Shown in pieces: positions 1 to 6,196 of a stretch of DNA of 6,839 nt. The DNA comes from Defluviicoccus sp. (GTDB lineage Bacteria; Pseudomonadota; Alphaproteobacteria; MPNO01), in assembly GCA_028820945.1 (NCBI GenBank), contig JAPPHW010000354.1:1-6839 (forward strand), written 5' to 3'. Position numbers and translations under genes: made by a program. The notes under the pieces are model-generated. The model was not told the DNA's origin and did no database searches. It saw only the letters and a list, made by a program, of their open reading frames with translations. Position 1 is the first letter of the stretch. Every line of letters starts with the position of its first letter.

Positions 1-1215
1 CGAATGCAGCAGCGGGTCGAGCGCGCGGCCCTCGATGATGTGCGGCAGGTCGCGCCCGCCGTGATAGCGGAGGAAGGTCGGCGCGAGGTCGATGCATTCG
101 ACGAGCTCGTCCCGCGCCATGCCGCGCGTGGCGTCCGCCTCGTCGCGCGGGTCGTAGACGATCAGCGGCACCTTCACCGAGGCGTCGTGGAACAAGTCCT
201 TTTCGCCCATCCAGTGATCGCCCAGATAGTCGCCGTGGTCCGAGGTGAACACGATCATCGTGTTCTCCATCAGCCCGCGTTCCTCCATCCAGGCGAAGAG
301 GCGTCCCATCTGGTCGTCGATCTGCTTGACCAGGCCCATATAGGCCGGGATCACCCGCTCGCGCACCTCCTGGCGCGAGAAGGTGCGGCAGACCCGCGAT
401 TCGATATAGGCGCGGAACACCGGATGGTCGGTCTCGCGCTCCTCATCGGTGCGGACCGCCGGCAGGACGTGCTCGCTTCCGTACATGTCGTGGTAGGGCG
501 CGGGGACGATATAGGGCCAGTGCGGCTTGATGTAGGAGAGGTGGCAGAGCCAGGGCTCATCGCCGGCCCGGTCCATGAAGTCGATGGCGCGGCCGGTCAT
601 ATAGGGCGTCTCGGAATGCTCCTCGGCGATGTCCGCGGGCAGGTTGGCGTATTTGAGCAGCCAGCCGGAACGGCGCTCGCCGTCCGCGTCGATCGCCGCG
701 TTGGCGTGCTCCTCCCACGGGTTGGGCGCGTTCACCCCGCGCTCCCTCAGCCAGTCGTTGTAGTCCGGGTCGGGGTCGAGCGGGCCGTAGGGGTGGAGCC
801 CGTCGTCGCGCTCGAACGGCTCGAAGCCGCACTCGGAGATGTGGACGCCGATGGCGGACTCGGGATCGATCCCGAGCCATTCCATGCCGCTCGTGTCCGG
901 GATCATGTGGGTCTTGCCCACCAGCGCGGGCGTGACGCCGATCTCGCGCAGATGGTCGCCCAGCGTCGGCTCGCCGACGCGCAGCGGAAAGCCGTTCCAG
1001 GTCACCCCGTGCGAACGGCAATAGCGCCCGGTATAGGACGACATGCGCGACGGGCCGCAGAACGGGGACTGCACGTAGGCGTTGGTGAACCGGACCCCGC
1101 GCCCGGCCAGCCGGTCGAGATGGGGCGTGTGCAGATGGGGATGGCCGTAGCAGGACAGATAATCCCAGCGCAGTTGATCGGCCATGATCCAAAGAACGTT
1201 GCGCGCTTCGCCCAT
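1..1215 (-). CDS. Sulfatase-family hydrolase (arylsulfatase / phosphonate monoester hydrolase type), C-terminus cut by window edge
   Basis: This is a metal-dependent hydrolase of sulfate or phosphonate esters from the alkaline phosphatase superfamily. 405 residues are in the window; members usually have about 450-550, so the C-terminus lies beyond base 1. The start ATG (1215-1213) has GGAG eight bases upstream. The N-terminus NVLWIMADQLRWD carries the metal-binding Asp13. Cys53 lies in CGPSR, the C-x-P-S-R signature whose Cys is converted to formylglycine, the catalytic nucleophile. Further along, FTSDHGDYLGDH supplies the metal ligands Asp326 and His327, followed by GEKDLFHD (337-344), typical of the family. 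No signal peptide is visible, so a cytoplasmic enzyme is likely. Because the active-site residue is Cys, a formylglycine-generating enzyme would be needed elsewhere in the genome. The substrate (aryl sulfate, choline sulfate, phosphonate ester) cannot be told. It has its own 167-base upstream gap after hepT. Confidence 0.93.
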   Translation of the reverse strand, partial: MGEARNVLWIMADQLRWDYLSCYGHPHLHTPHLDRLAGRGVRFTNAYVQSPFCGPSRMSSYTGRYCRSHGVTWNGFPLRVGEPTLGDHLREIGVTPALVGKTHMIPDTSGMEWLGIDPESAIGVHISECGFEPFERDDGLHPYGPLDPDPDYNDWLRERGVNAPNPWEEHANAAIDADGERRSGWLLKYANLPADIAEEHSETPYMTGRAIDFMDRAGDEPWLCHLSYIKPHWPYIVPAPYHDMYGSEHVLPAVRTDEERETDHPVFRAYIESRVCRTFSRQEVRERVIPAYMGLVKQIDDQMGRLFAWMEERGLMENTMIVFTSDHGDYLGDHWMGEKDLFHDASVKVPLIVYDPRDEADATRGMARDELVECIDLAPTFLRYHGGRDLPHIIEGRALDPLLHS

Positions 1216-1350
1216 CGTCGCGTCTCCGAATGAAGGCGGGAAGGCCGTTCCGCGGGCGGGCGGACGCGCCCGGTCCCGGCGTGACGGGCCGGAAGATCGC
1301 GGATCGGCGGGCGAAGGTCAAACCCGCGCCGGCTCCCGGTAGGGACAATC

Positions 1351-1372
1351 GACGATCGGCGGCCCGACGGTC
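1351..1372 (-). terminator. Possible hairpin downstream of hepT
   Basis: On the minus strand, 11 bases after the hepT stop codon, GACCGTCGG and CCGATCGTC can pair around a GCCG loop, with one mismatch and one G-T pair. No T-run follows (GATTGTCC), so this would be a poor intrinsic terminator. It could also be chance pairing in GC-rich DNA. The rest of the 1216-1382 gap shows only the ribosome binding site of the sulfatase; I see no convincing promoter. Confidence 0.2.
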
Positions 1373-1382
1373 GCCCGGACGG

Positions 1383-1736
1383 CTAATCCGCCTCCGGCGG
1401 ATCGGGCGGGATGGCGGGTTCAAGCAGGGCAATCAACGCCGGCAAGTCCTCCCTTACCGTCTTCCAGACGATATCGAGGTTAACGTCGAAGTAGGCGTGC
1501 ACGAGCCGATTGCGCATCCCGACGATCCGCTCCCACGGCATCTCCGGCAAACGCCGGCGCGCAGGTTCCGAAACACGGGTCGCCGCCTCTCCGACAATCT
1601 CGATATCCTTGACCAGCGAAAGGACCAGTTGGCGGTCGGTGTCCAGATCGCCACGCGTTCGTCCCCGCGCGAAGGACACCGCTTCGCGCGCGGCGTCCAG
1701 CATGTGCCTCAATCGGTTCTCATCGTGCCTGCGCAT
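1383..1736 (-). CDS. hepT: HepT-type HEPN ribonuclease toxin (DUF86) of a MntA-HepT system
   Basis: A 117-residue all-helical HEPN-domain protein, full length for the family. HepT toxins cleave RNA as dimers. The catalytic R-x4-H-x-Y motif is intact: Arg75, His80 and Tyr82 in RNRLVHAY. Upstream, DIEIVGEAATRVS (44-56) is the conserved second helix of DUF86 proteins. In the studied Shewanella system, the partner MntA silences HepT by adding AMP units to the Tyr of this motif, which is present here. The start ATG (1736-1734) lies inside the end of mntA, in another frame. GGAAG six bases upstream could bind the ribosome, so the two genes are probably cotranscribed and translationally coupled. No truncation or missing key residue is seen. 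RNase activity is inferred from the motif. Confidence 0.92.
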   Translation of the reverse strand: MRRHDENRLRHMLDAAREAVSFARGRTRGDLDTDRQLVLSLVKDIEIVGEAATRVSEPARRRLPEMPWERIVGMRNRLVHAYFDVNLDIVWKTVREDLPALIALLEPAIPPDPPEAD

Positions 1737-2028
1737 ACTGGACTTCCGCCGTGTCGAGGACTTCCTGGCGGAAATAGCGGCTCAAATCCTCGGGGGTGCG
1801 CAGGTCCACCTTGCGACCCGAAAACAGCGTCGATAGCTCGATCTCCATCCCCGCGATGCCCAGCAGGCCAGGCACGCGGTCGGGCACGAACTCGACCAGC
1901 ACGTCGACATCGCTCTCGGGACCGAAATCGTCCCGCAACGCCGAGCCGAAGATTGCCAGCCGCCGGATCCCGTGCGCCCGACAGAAAACGGCCAGTTCGG
2001 TCTTCGGAACCGACAGCTTGGGGTTCAT
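1720..2028 (-). CDS. mntA: MntA-type nucleotidyltransferase antitoxin
   Basis: A 102-residue minimal nucleotidyltransferase (DNA polymerase beta-like fold). The signature GSx10DxD is complete: Gly28-Ser29, then Asp40 and Asp42 (SDVDVLVEF). The third metal-binding Asp75 lies in KVDLRT. In characterised type VII systems this protein transfers AMP from ATP to the Tyr of the HepT R-x4-H-x-Y motif and so neutralises the toxin. All residues for catalysis are present, so it should be active. It is the first gene of the pair and overlaps hepT by 17 bases. ATG 2028-2026 is the only plausible start because an in-frame TGA sits two codons upstream of it. Its ribosome site is weak (GGGTG eight bases upstream). 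The stop codon of a short upstream reading frame overlaps the start as ATGA. No promoter could be identified. Confidence 0.92.
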   Translation of the reverse strand: MNPKLSVPKTELAVFCRAHGIRRLAIFGSALRDDFGPESDVDVLVEFVPDRVPGLLGIAGMEIELSTLFSGRKVDLRTPEDLSRYFRQEVLDTAEVQYAQAR

Positions 2029-2150
2029 GTCTCAAACACCCGACTAGCGCCGACGTAGAGTCCGGTGGCGTTCAATTCCCGCACGAGCTTCATCTTCCAG
2101 CCGCTCGGGACGCGTTCCGGCGCCAGGCCGGCGTTCGTCCGCGCCCCGCC
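2025..2150 (-). other. Unrecognised coding-like fragment upstream of mntA (short ORF or gene remnant)
   Basis: Between an in-frame TAG (2153-2151) and a TGA (2027-2025) lies an open frame of 41 codons with mostly G or C at third positions. It contains WKMKLVRELNATGLYVGAS, which looks like real protein rather than shadow translation. The only ATG (2093-2091) would give a 22-residue peptide. A GGAAG lies immediately before that ATG, which is too close for a normal ribosome site. The TGA overlaps the mntA start as ATGA, an arrangement used for translational coupling. It may be a leader ORF of mntA, the 3' end of a gene broken when the toxin-antitoxin pair arrived, or chance. I do not recognise a family. 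The remainder of the 2029-2242 gap shows only a small GC stem at 2178-2190 and no clear promoter. Confidence 0.3.
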
Positions 2151-2242
2151 CTATCGCTCCGCTGTGCCACCATTACCCCCGGTCGCCGGGCCTGCGGTCG
2201 GATCGCGGACGCGCCGCACGCCTCGGCAACCAATACCAATTG

Positions 2243-3367
2243 CTACCGCTCGGGTCGAGGCGGATCGCCTTGGAACCCGTGCTCCAACAGGCGGAGAAAG
2301 CTGTCCCGGTCGATGCCGGCGAGGCCCATCCTCGCGAGCGTCAGCCCCTCGGAACGGAAGTCGCGCTCCATGATCACCGACGCGAGGTGGATGACGTGGT
2401 CGATGATCGGCGTCGGCACGCCCGCGACGCGCCCGAGCTCGGAATAGATCAGGTGGCCGTAGGGCACGTCCTCCAGCAGGTATCGGTGCCGGAGGCTTGT
2501 GGGCGCCATGATCCACTTGTCGGGCTCGCTCTGGTGGAAGGCCTCGTAGGAGAGACCGGAGGCGCCGGCCTCGTCGGTGGTGTAGCCCATCCGCCAGAAC
2601 AGCTCGACGAAAGGCATGGTTTTCGCGTCGAGCGCCTCGGCGACGGCGAGGCGCTCGCGGTCGACGGCGTCGATCAGCCGCCCGACCGAGGGCGTGATTC
2701 CGTCGTAATAGTGCCGGAAGTCTCCGCCGGTCGCCTCGATCCGCCCCGCGTTGCACAAGACGGCGGGCGGGTGGTGGATCGCGTTGCCGTAGGGGAACAC
2801 CGTCTCCAGCACGTTGGCGAAGGGCTGGACGGACGGGTAGACGGTCTTCACCACCTCGTGGAGCCGCCCGGTCTCCTTTCCGGGAAAACCGCCGAAGACC
2901 ATGAAATCCGATACCCGCGAAATCCGGCATTTGGTCGGTTCGATGCGGCGGCAGAGATAGGGCAGCGTCGCGGTCTCGCAGAACACCGGATGCTCGATGC
3001 CGTGCTCCCGCAGCACGTGCGGGATAAGCAGAAGCGTGTGACCGGGCGAGACGAAGAGCACCTGGTCTTCGGTCAGGTGAGGCGCCGCCGCTGAAACCCA
3101 TTTCTCGTGCAGATGGGCGGGGCTCACGATCATCACGATTTCCGCGCCGTCCATCGCGGCTTCGGCGTCGCCGGTGATCAAGGGGATCGGCGCGAACCCG
3201 TCCCCGAACGGGGCGGTGTAGTGGATGCCGCCGATCTCCTGGAGCGGCGCCAGCGCATCCGCGTCCTGGCTGTAGAGCCGGATCTCGAACCCGAGCGTCG
3301 TCAGATGCGCCGCTGCCGACGTGCCGCCCCCGCCGGCGCCGAAAATCGCGATCCGCTCGACCGTCAT
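2243..3367 (-). CDS. Opine/octopine dehydrogenase-family NAD(P)-dependent oxidoreductase
   Basis: This 374-residue protein matches the usual length of the opine dehydrogenase family. These enzymes reductively condense an amino acid with a 2-oxo acid, or run the reverse reaction, with NAD(P)H. The N-terminal Rossmann fold starts with IAIFGAGGGGTSAAAH (6-21), the dinucleotide-binding glycine loop. The C-terminal octopine-dehydrogenase domain has GNAIHHPPAVLCN (194-206), which holds the conserved catalytic His region, and RYLLEDVPYG (295-304), where Asp300 corresponds to the family's second catalytic residue. There is no signal peptide, so it should be cytoplasmic. ATG 3367-3365 is preceded by AAAGGGA with good spacing. 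It is divergent from the YHYH gene and lies 214 bases before mntA on the same strand. Substrates are unknown; many bacterial members are not true opine enzymes and may act on other amino-acid or keto-acid substrates. Confidence 0.85.
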   Translation of the reverse strand: MTVERIAIFGAGGGGTSAAAHLTTLGFEIRLYSQDADALAPLQEIGGIHYTAPFGDGFAPIPLITGDAEAAMDGAEIVMIVSPAHLHEKWVSAAAPHLTEDQVLFVSPGHTLLLIPHVLREHGIEHPVFCETATLPYLCRRIEPTKCRISRVSDFMVFGGFPGKETGRLHEVVKTVYPSVQPFANVLETVFPYGNAIHHPPAVLCNAGRIEATGGDFRHYYDGITPSVGRLIDAVDRERLAVAEALDAKTMPFVELFWRMGYTTDEAGASGLSYEAFHQSEPDKWIMAPTSLRHRYLLEDVPYGHLIYSELGRVAGVPTPIIDHVIHLASVIMERDFRSEGLTLARMGLAGIDRDSFLRLLEHGFQGDPPRPER

Positions 3368-3430
3368 GGATTCCCTTTCGATGAGGTCGATTTACGGCCT
3401 TCCCTCAGAAAGTAATTCGCAGAGCGGTAG

Positions 3431-3459
3431 TTGATCGGGCCAATCACTACAGTTATTTT
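3431..3459 (+). promoter_or_regulatory. Possible sigma70-type promoter for the YHYH gene
   Basis: TTGATC (3431-3436) and TATTTT (3454-3459) are separated by 17 bases and each matches four of six consensus positions. They lie in AT-rich DNA 47 bases upstream of the small secreted-protein gene. AT-rich sequence yields such matches easily, so this is tentative. Confidence 0.3.
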
Positions 3460-3540
3460 CGTTTTCAGTATTTCCATCCCTTTATTTCCAGATTGTTGAA
3501 TAATCATGAAATATATTCTTGATCGAAATTTTTCACTAGC
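3441..3540. other. AT-rich block, compositional break
   Basis: By hand count only 29 of these 100 bases are G or C. A sample of the following gene (4021-4080) is 67% GC. The block covers the divergent gap between the opine-type dehydrogenase and the YHYH gene and the 5' part of the latter, including its signal-peptide region. The shift suggests DNA of different origin, although promoter regions are also commonly AT-rich. Confidence 0.75.
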
Positions 3541-3790
3541 AGTTGTCCTTGCGGTTGTATTACTGATACTAACTGTTGCCGAGGCCGTCGGTCATAGCGG
3601 GGGCACGAACGCGGCAGGCTGTCACACGAACCGCAGAACCGGTGACTATCACTGCCACACTCCCAGGACGCACGTGCCCAGTCGGCCGAACTATTGCCAT
3701 GTGATCAACGGTCAGCACCGCTGTGGGTACGCTCATAGCACATGCTACTCCCTGGTTAGCAGATTCGGCGGTTACTGCGTCAGACAGTAG
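3506..3790 (+). CDS. Small secreted Cys/His-rich YHYH-type protein
   Basis: A 94-residue protein with an evident export signal: basic Lys2/Arg7, hydrophobic stretch about 9-24, and a likely signal peptidase site after AEA (25-27). The segment HSGGTNAAGCHTNRRTGDYHCH (30-51) resembles the small bacterial YHYH-domain proteins that share an H-S-G-G...GCH-N-R-(K/R)-TG-x-YHCH pattern. The mature part has six Cys (39, 50, 64, 73, 80, 91) and many His, consistent with three disulfides or metal binding in the periplasm or outside the cell. The function of this family is not established. ATG 3506 is the first start after an in-frame TGA (3497-3499); no clear ribosome site is seen. Early codons (ATA, TTA, GTA, ACT) differ from the neighbours. 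It stands alone, divergent from the dehydrogenase. Confidence 0.75.
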   Translation: MKYILDRNFSLAVVLAVVLLILTVAEAVGHSGGTNAAGCHTNRRTGDYHCHTPRTHVPSRPNYCHVINGQHRCGYAHSTCYSLVSRFGGYCVRQ

Positions 3791-3862
3791 AGACATCGGG
3801 GGGCGGAGCCCACAGGTCATTCTGGGCAATCGACTTGCCGGCTCCGAAAAGTGGCGGCATCC

Positions 3863-3885
3863 TCATTCAAACGTGAGAGCAATGA
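3863..3885. repeat. Short inverted repeat upstream of the VOC gene
   Basis: TCATT and AATGA are separated by 13 bases, 60 bases before the VOC start codon. The geometry could suit a dimeric regulator, but the half-sites are only five bases and may be chance. The rest of the 3791-3945 gap holds a weak GC triloop hairpin (3801-3811) with no T-run and the VOC ribosome binding site. Confidence 0.15.
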
Positions 3886-3945
3886 AATTCCGACCGGGAT
3901 GGATTGCTTCCACGGTCGCGTAGACGGCGAAGAGAGGCCGAGACC

Positions 3946-5178
3946 ATGGCATCCAACGACCCAACCGCGCCGCCGCTCGTGTTCAGCCATTTCGGCTACT
4001 ACACCGACGACTACGACCGTGCCGTCGACTTCTGGACGAACGCGTTCGGCTTCGGCATCAGCGATCATGGCGGGCTCGGCGACGGACGGATCTGCTTCAT
4101 GACCCGCCGCCCGTTCGAGCATCACCAGCTGGTCGCGATCAGCGGGCGCGATCCGGCGCATCCGACGACCGTCGCCGATCTCGGCTTCCTCGCGCCGAGC
4201 CTGGAAGAGCTCAAGCGCATCGCGTCCCTGCTCGCGGGGGAGCCGGGCGTGACCGGCGTCACGGCGGTCGACCACGGCGTGTCCTGGACGCTCCATTTCA
4301 GGGACCCGACGGGGATTCCGGTGACGATCGACGTCGACACCGGGTGGTTCGTCCCGCAGCCCCAGGCCTGGCCGCTCGACCTGGAAGCGGACGACGAAAC
4401 GATCCGCTCGACGACGCTGGATCGCTGCAAGGGTCTGGAAGGCTTCCGCGACCGCGGGTCGTGGCGGGCGGAGATCGAGACCGCGCTGGCCGCGAGCGGC
4501 AAGCTGCAGCGGCAGGCGACGCCCTCGGTCGGCCCCGCTCCGGCGGGCGCCGGACCGGTGTTCCGCAACGACTTCGATACCGCCCGATCCGCGCCGTTTC
4601 CGTCCGTTTCGATGTTCCGCATCGGCATGGAGGCGATCGACCTCGACGCGCTCGCGTCGTTCTACGTGGACGAGCTGGGGTACCTCGTCACCGGGCGCGG
4701 CCGGCGGCCGGGGGTGGGCGAGGTGCCGGCGGCCGATGTCGTCTACCTCACCCGCGATCCGGGCCAGATCGCCCAGATCGTGCTGGCCGCGGGACGCCCG
4801 GCGGACGTGCCGAGCAGCATCAACCAGGTGACCTTCCGGGTGCCGTCGATCCCGGCGCTCCGCGGCGCGTGCGACCGCATGTACGCCCATCCGGAGGTCG
4901 ACGATTACCGCCCCGTCGATCACGGCAATTCCTTCTCGCTCTACTGCAACGATCCCGAGGGCAACGTCATCGAGCTCAGCCGGGAGTCCGACTGGTACAC
5001 CCCGGCGCCGAGCGCCTGGCCGCTCGATCTGTCGCTGTCGGACGAGGAAATACTTCGCGTCTCCGAGGAGCGCTGCCACTCGGTGCCCGGCTTCATGATG
5101 CGGGCCGACTGGAAAGCGCTCGCGAGAGCGCAGCTGCTCGACGCGGGACGGCTGGAGGCCGAAGACTTCAGCGGTTAA
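3946..5178 (+). CDS. Tandem two-domain VOC (glyoxalase / extradiol dioxygenase-fold) protein
   Basis: A 410-residue protein built from two related modules. Each has a vicinal-oxygen-chelate domain (about 11-135 and 221-347) followed by a roughly 50-residue helical tail (136-190 and 350-405). The tails share AWPLDL, a D/S-D-E stretch, an R-C pair, G-F, a Trp and an L...G-x-L ending. The modules are joined by a Gly/Pro/Ala-rich linker. VOC-fold enzymes often cleave catechol rings or act as lyases or isomerases through a metal held by His/His/Glu. By eye, domain 1 has His15 and His59-His60, but Asp78 and Thr127 sit where His and Glu are expected. Domain 2 keeps Glu343 (DPEGNVIELS), but has Arg225 and Gln294 at the His positions. 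Activity is therefore uncertain. The start at ATG 3946 was chosen because GAGAGG lies eight bases upstream; an in-frame ATG at 3904 would add an Arg-rich, unconserved-looking stretch. Confidence 0.88.
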   Translation: MASNDPTAPPLVFSHFGYYTDDYDRAVDFWTNAFGFGISDHGGLGDGRICFMTRRPFEHHQLVAISGRDPAHPTTVADLGFLAPSLEELKRIASLLAGEPGVTGVTAVDHGVSWTLHFRDPTGIPVTIDVDTGWFVPQPQAWPLDLEADDETIRSTTLDRCKGLEGFRDRGSWRAEIETALAASGKLQRQATPSVGPAPAGAGPVFRNDFDTARSAPFPSVSMFRIGMEAIDLDALASFYVDELGYLVTGRGRRPGVGEVPAADVVYLTRDPGQIAQIVLAAGRPADVPSSINQVTFRVPSIPALRGACDRMYAHPEVDDYRPVDHGNSFSLYCNDPEGNVIELSRESDWYTPAPSAWPLDLSLSDEEILRVSEERCHSVPGFMMRADWKALARAQLLDAGRLEAEDFSG

Positions 5179-5182
5179 CCGC
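5171..5182. repeat. Perfect 12-base palindrome across two convergent stop codons
   Basis: GCGGTTAACCGC is fully self-complementary. Its TTAA core supplies the TAA of the VOC gene on the plus strand (5176-5178) and the TAA of the luciferase-like gene on the minus strand (5177-5175). As RNA it could form only a four-pair stem, and no T-run follows on either strand, so a terminator function is doubtful. Confidence 0.5.
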
Positions 5183-6161
5183 CCGAGAATTCCCGCAACA
5201 CGTCGAACGCGAGCGCCCGACCCTCGGGCGACCCGCTGATCTGGATGACCGGCTCCGTGACGCCCGTATCGAGATAGGCGGCAAGCCGGTCCCGGCAGTT
5301 CCGCGCCGTGCCGCCGACCGCGAACGCGTCCACCGCATCCTCGGGAACGAGGCTCTTCGCCGTTTCCATGTCCCGTTCGGCGACGGCGGCGATAATCGCC
5401 TCGTGGTCGATGGGAAGGCCGGAGGAGCGGATGTTTTCCGCCATCGCGCGGTTGCGGAAGAGAAAGGCGAGCCGCCCGCGCAGGAAATCGACGGCCTCGC
5501 GCCCGTCGGCGGAGACCGAGAAATAGAGAAACGCCGCGTTGCGGAGCTCCGCCGGGTCGCGGCCCGCCGACCGCGCGCCCTCGGCGATCCGTCCGAGGCT
5601 GTAATTCACGTGTGGGACGGTGAGCCCGCCGGACAGCACCACCCCGTCCGCGATCCGCCCGGTGAGCCGCAGCATCTGGGGGCCCGTCGCCGCTATGTAA
5701 ATCGGGATCGGATGCAACGGGGAAAAGGACATGCGGGCGCCGGAGAGCCGGAAGAAGTCACCGTCATAGTCGACCGCTTGGCCGGTCCACAGCGCGCGCA
5801 GGCATTCGACGAATTCGCGGACCGCGCGAAGCGGCTTGACGGGCTCCACGCCGGATTCGCCGAGAAACAGCGGGTTGCCGACGCCTACCGCGACTCCGAC
5901 GCGCCCGGGCGCGACATCCGCCAGGGTCGCCAGCGACATCGCCGTCGGGGTGGGGTGCCAGAGATAGGGGCTGACAGCGGTCGGGATCACCGTCGCCGTC
6001 TCGGTCGACATCGCGTAGGCCATGCAGGCGACGACGGCCTCGCGGTAGCCCAGGTGCTCCGCCATCCAGATCCGGTCCGCGCCCGCCTCTTCCGCCTTGC
6101 GGACGATTTCGAGCGAGTCGGAGAGATGGTCGAAACCGTCGAAGCGAATCCCGAGTCCCAT
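5175..6161 (-). CDS. LLM-class (luciferase-like) flavin- or F420-dependent oxidoreductase
   Basis: This 328-residue protein is a full-length single-domain TIM-barrel member of the bacterial luciferase superfamily, which uses FMN or coenzyme F420. Typical features are GADRIWMAEHLGYREA (27-42) after the first strand, PGRVGVAVGVGNP (85-97), the PIPIYIAATGPQMLRLTGRIADGVVLS segment (151-177) and a C-terminal GTARNCRDRLAAYLDTGVTEPVI stretch (284-306) shared by methylenetetrahydromethanopterin-reductase-like members. The start ATG (6161-6159) has GGAGGG seven bases upstream. It follows the FAD monooxygenase gene by 35 bases on the same strand, so the two are probably one operon. It converges on the VOC gene and their stop codons overlap. 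The substrate and the choice between FMN and F420 cannot be read from the sequence. Confidence 0.92.
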   Translation of the reverse strand: MGLGIRFDGFDHLSDSLEIVRKAEEAGADRIWMAEHLGYREAVVACMAYAMSTETATVIPTAVSPYLWHPTPTAMSLATLADVAPGRVGVAVGVGNPLFLGESGVEPVKPLRAVREFVECLRALWTGQAVDYDGDFFRLSGARMSFSPLHPIPIYIAATGPQMLRLTGRIADGVVLSGGLTVPHVNYSLGRIAEGARSAGRDPAELRNAAFLYFSVSADGREAVDFLRGRLAFLFRNRAMAENIRSSGLPIDHEAIIAAVAERDMETAKSLVPEDAVDAFAVGGTARNCRDRLAAYLDTGVTEPVIQISGSPEGRALAFDVLREFSGG

Positions 6162-6196
6162 TTCGGTCCCTCCGCCTTTTTCGTCTCAAGTTGCGT

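Noticed and set aside
4..1233. 409-codon plus-strand open frame opposite the sulfatase
   Set aside because: It mirrors the sulfatase frame exactly; the minus strand carries the family motifs. Long antisense frames are expected in high-GC DNA with biased third positions.
557..1432. 291-codon minus-strand frame overlapping the sulfatase and the end of hepT
   Set aside because: Arg-rich shadow translation, out of frame with the recognised sulfatase and hepT.
2240..3094. 284-codon plus-strand frame opposite the dehydrogenase
   Set aside because: Antisense shadow of a gene with complete family motifs on the other strand.
2151..3101. 316-codon minus-strand frame inside the dehydrogenase
   Set aside because: Out-of-frame shadow of the opine-type dehydrogenase; Arg/Pro/Gly-rich with no motif.
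3801..3811. GGGC-GGA-GCCC hairpin after the YHYH gene as a terminator
   Set aside because: Only four base pairs and no T-run behind it.
3835..3863. TTGCCG-N17-CATCCT as a promoter for the VOC gene
   Set aside because: The -10 element matches the consensus at only three of six positions; too weak to list.
3904..3945. Longer N-terminus for the VOC protein from ATG 3904
   Set aside because: It would add 14 residues dominated by Arg, and the better ribosome site (GAGAGG) serves ATG 3946.
3817..5079. 420-codon minus-strand frame opposite the VOC gene
   Set aside because: Antisense shadow; the plus strand encodes two recognisable VOC domains and has a good ribosome site.
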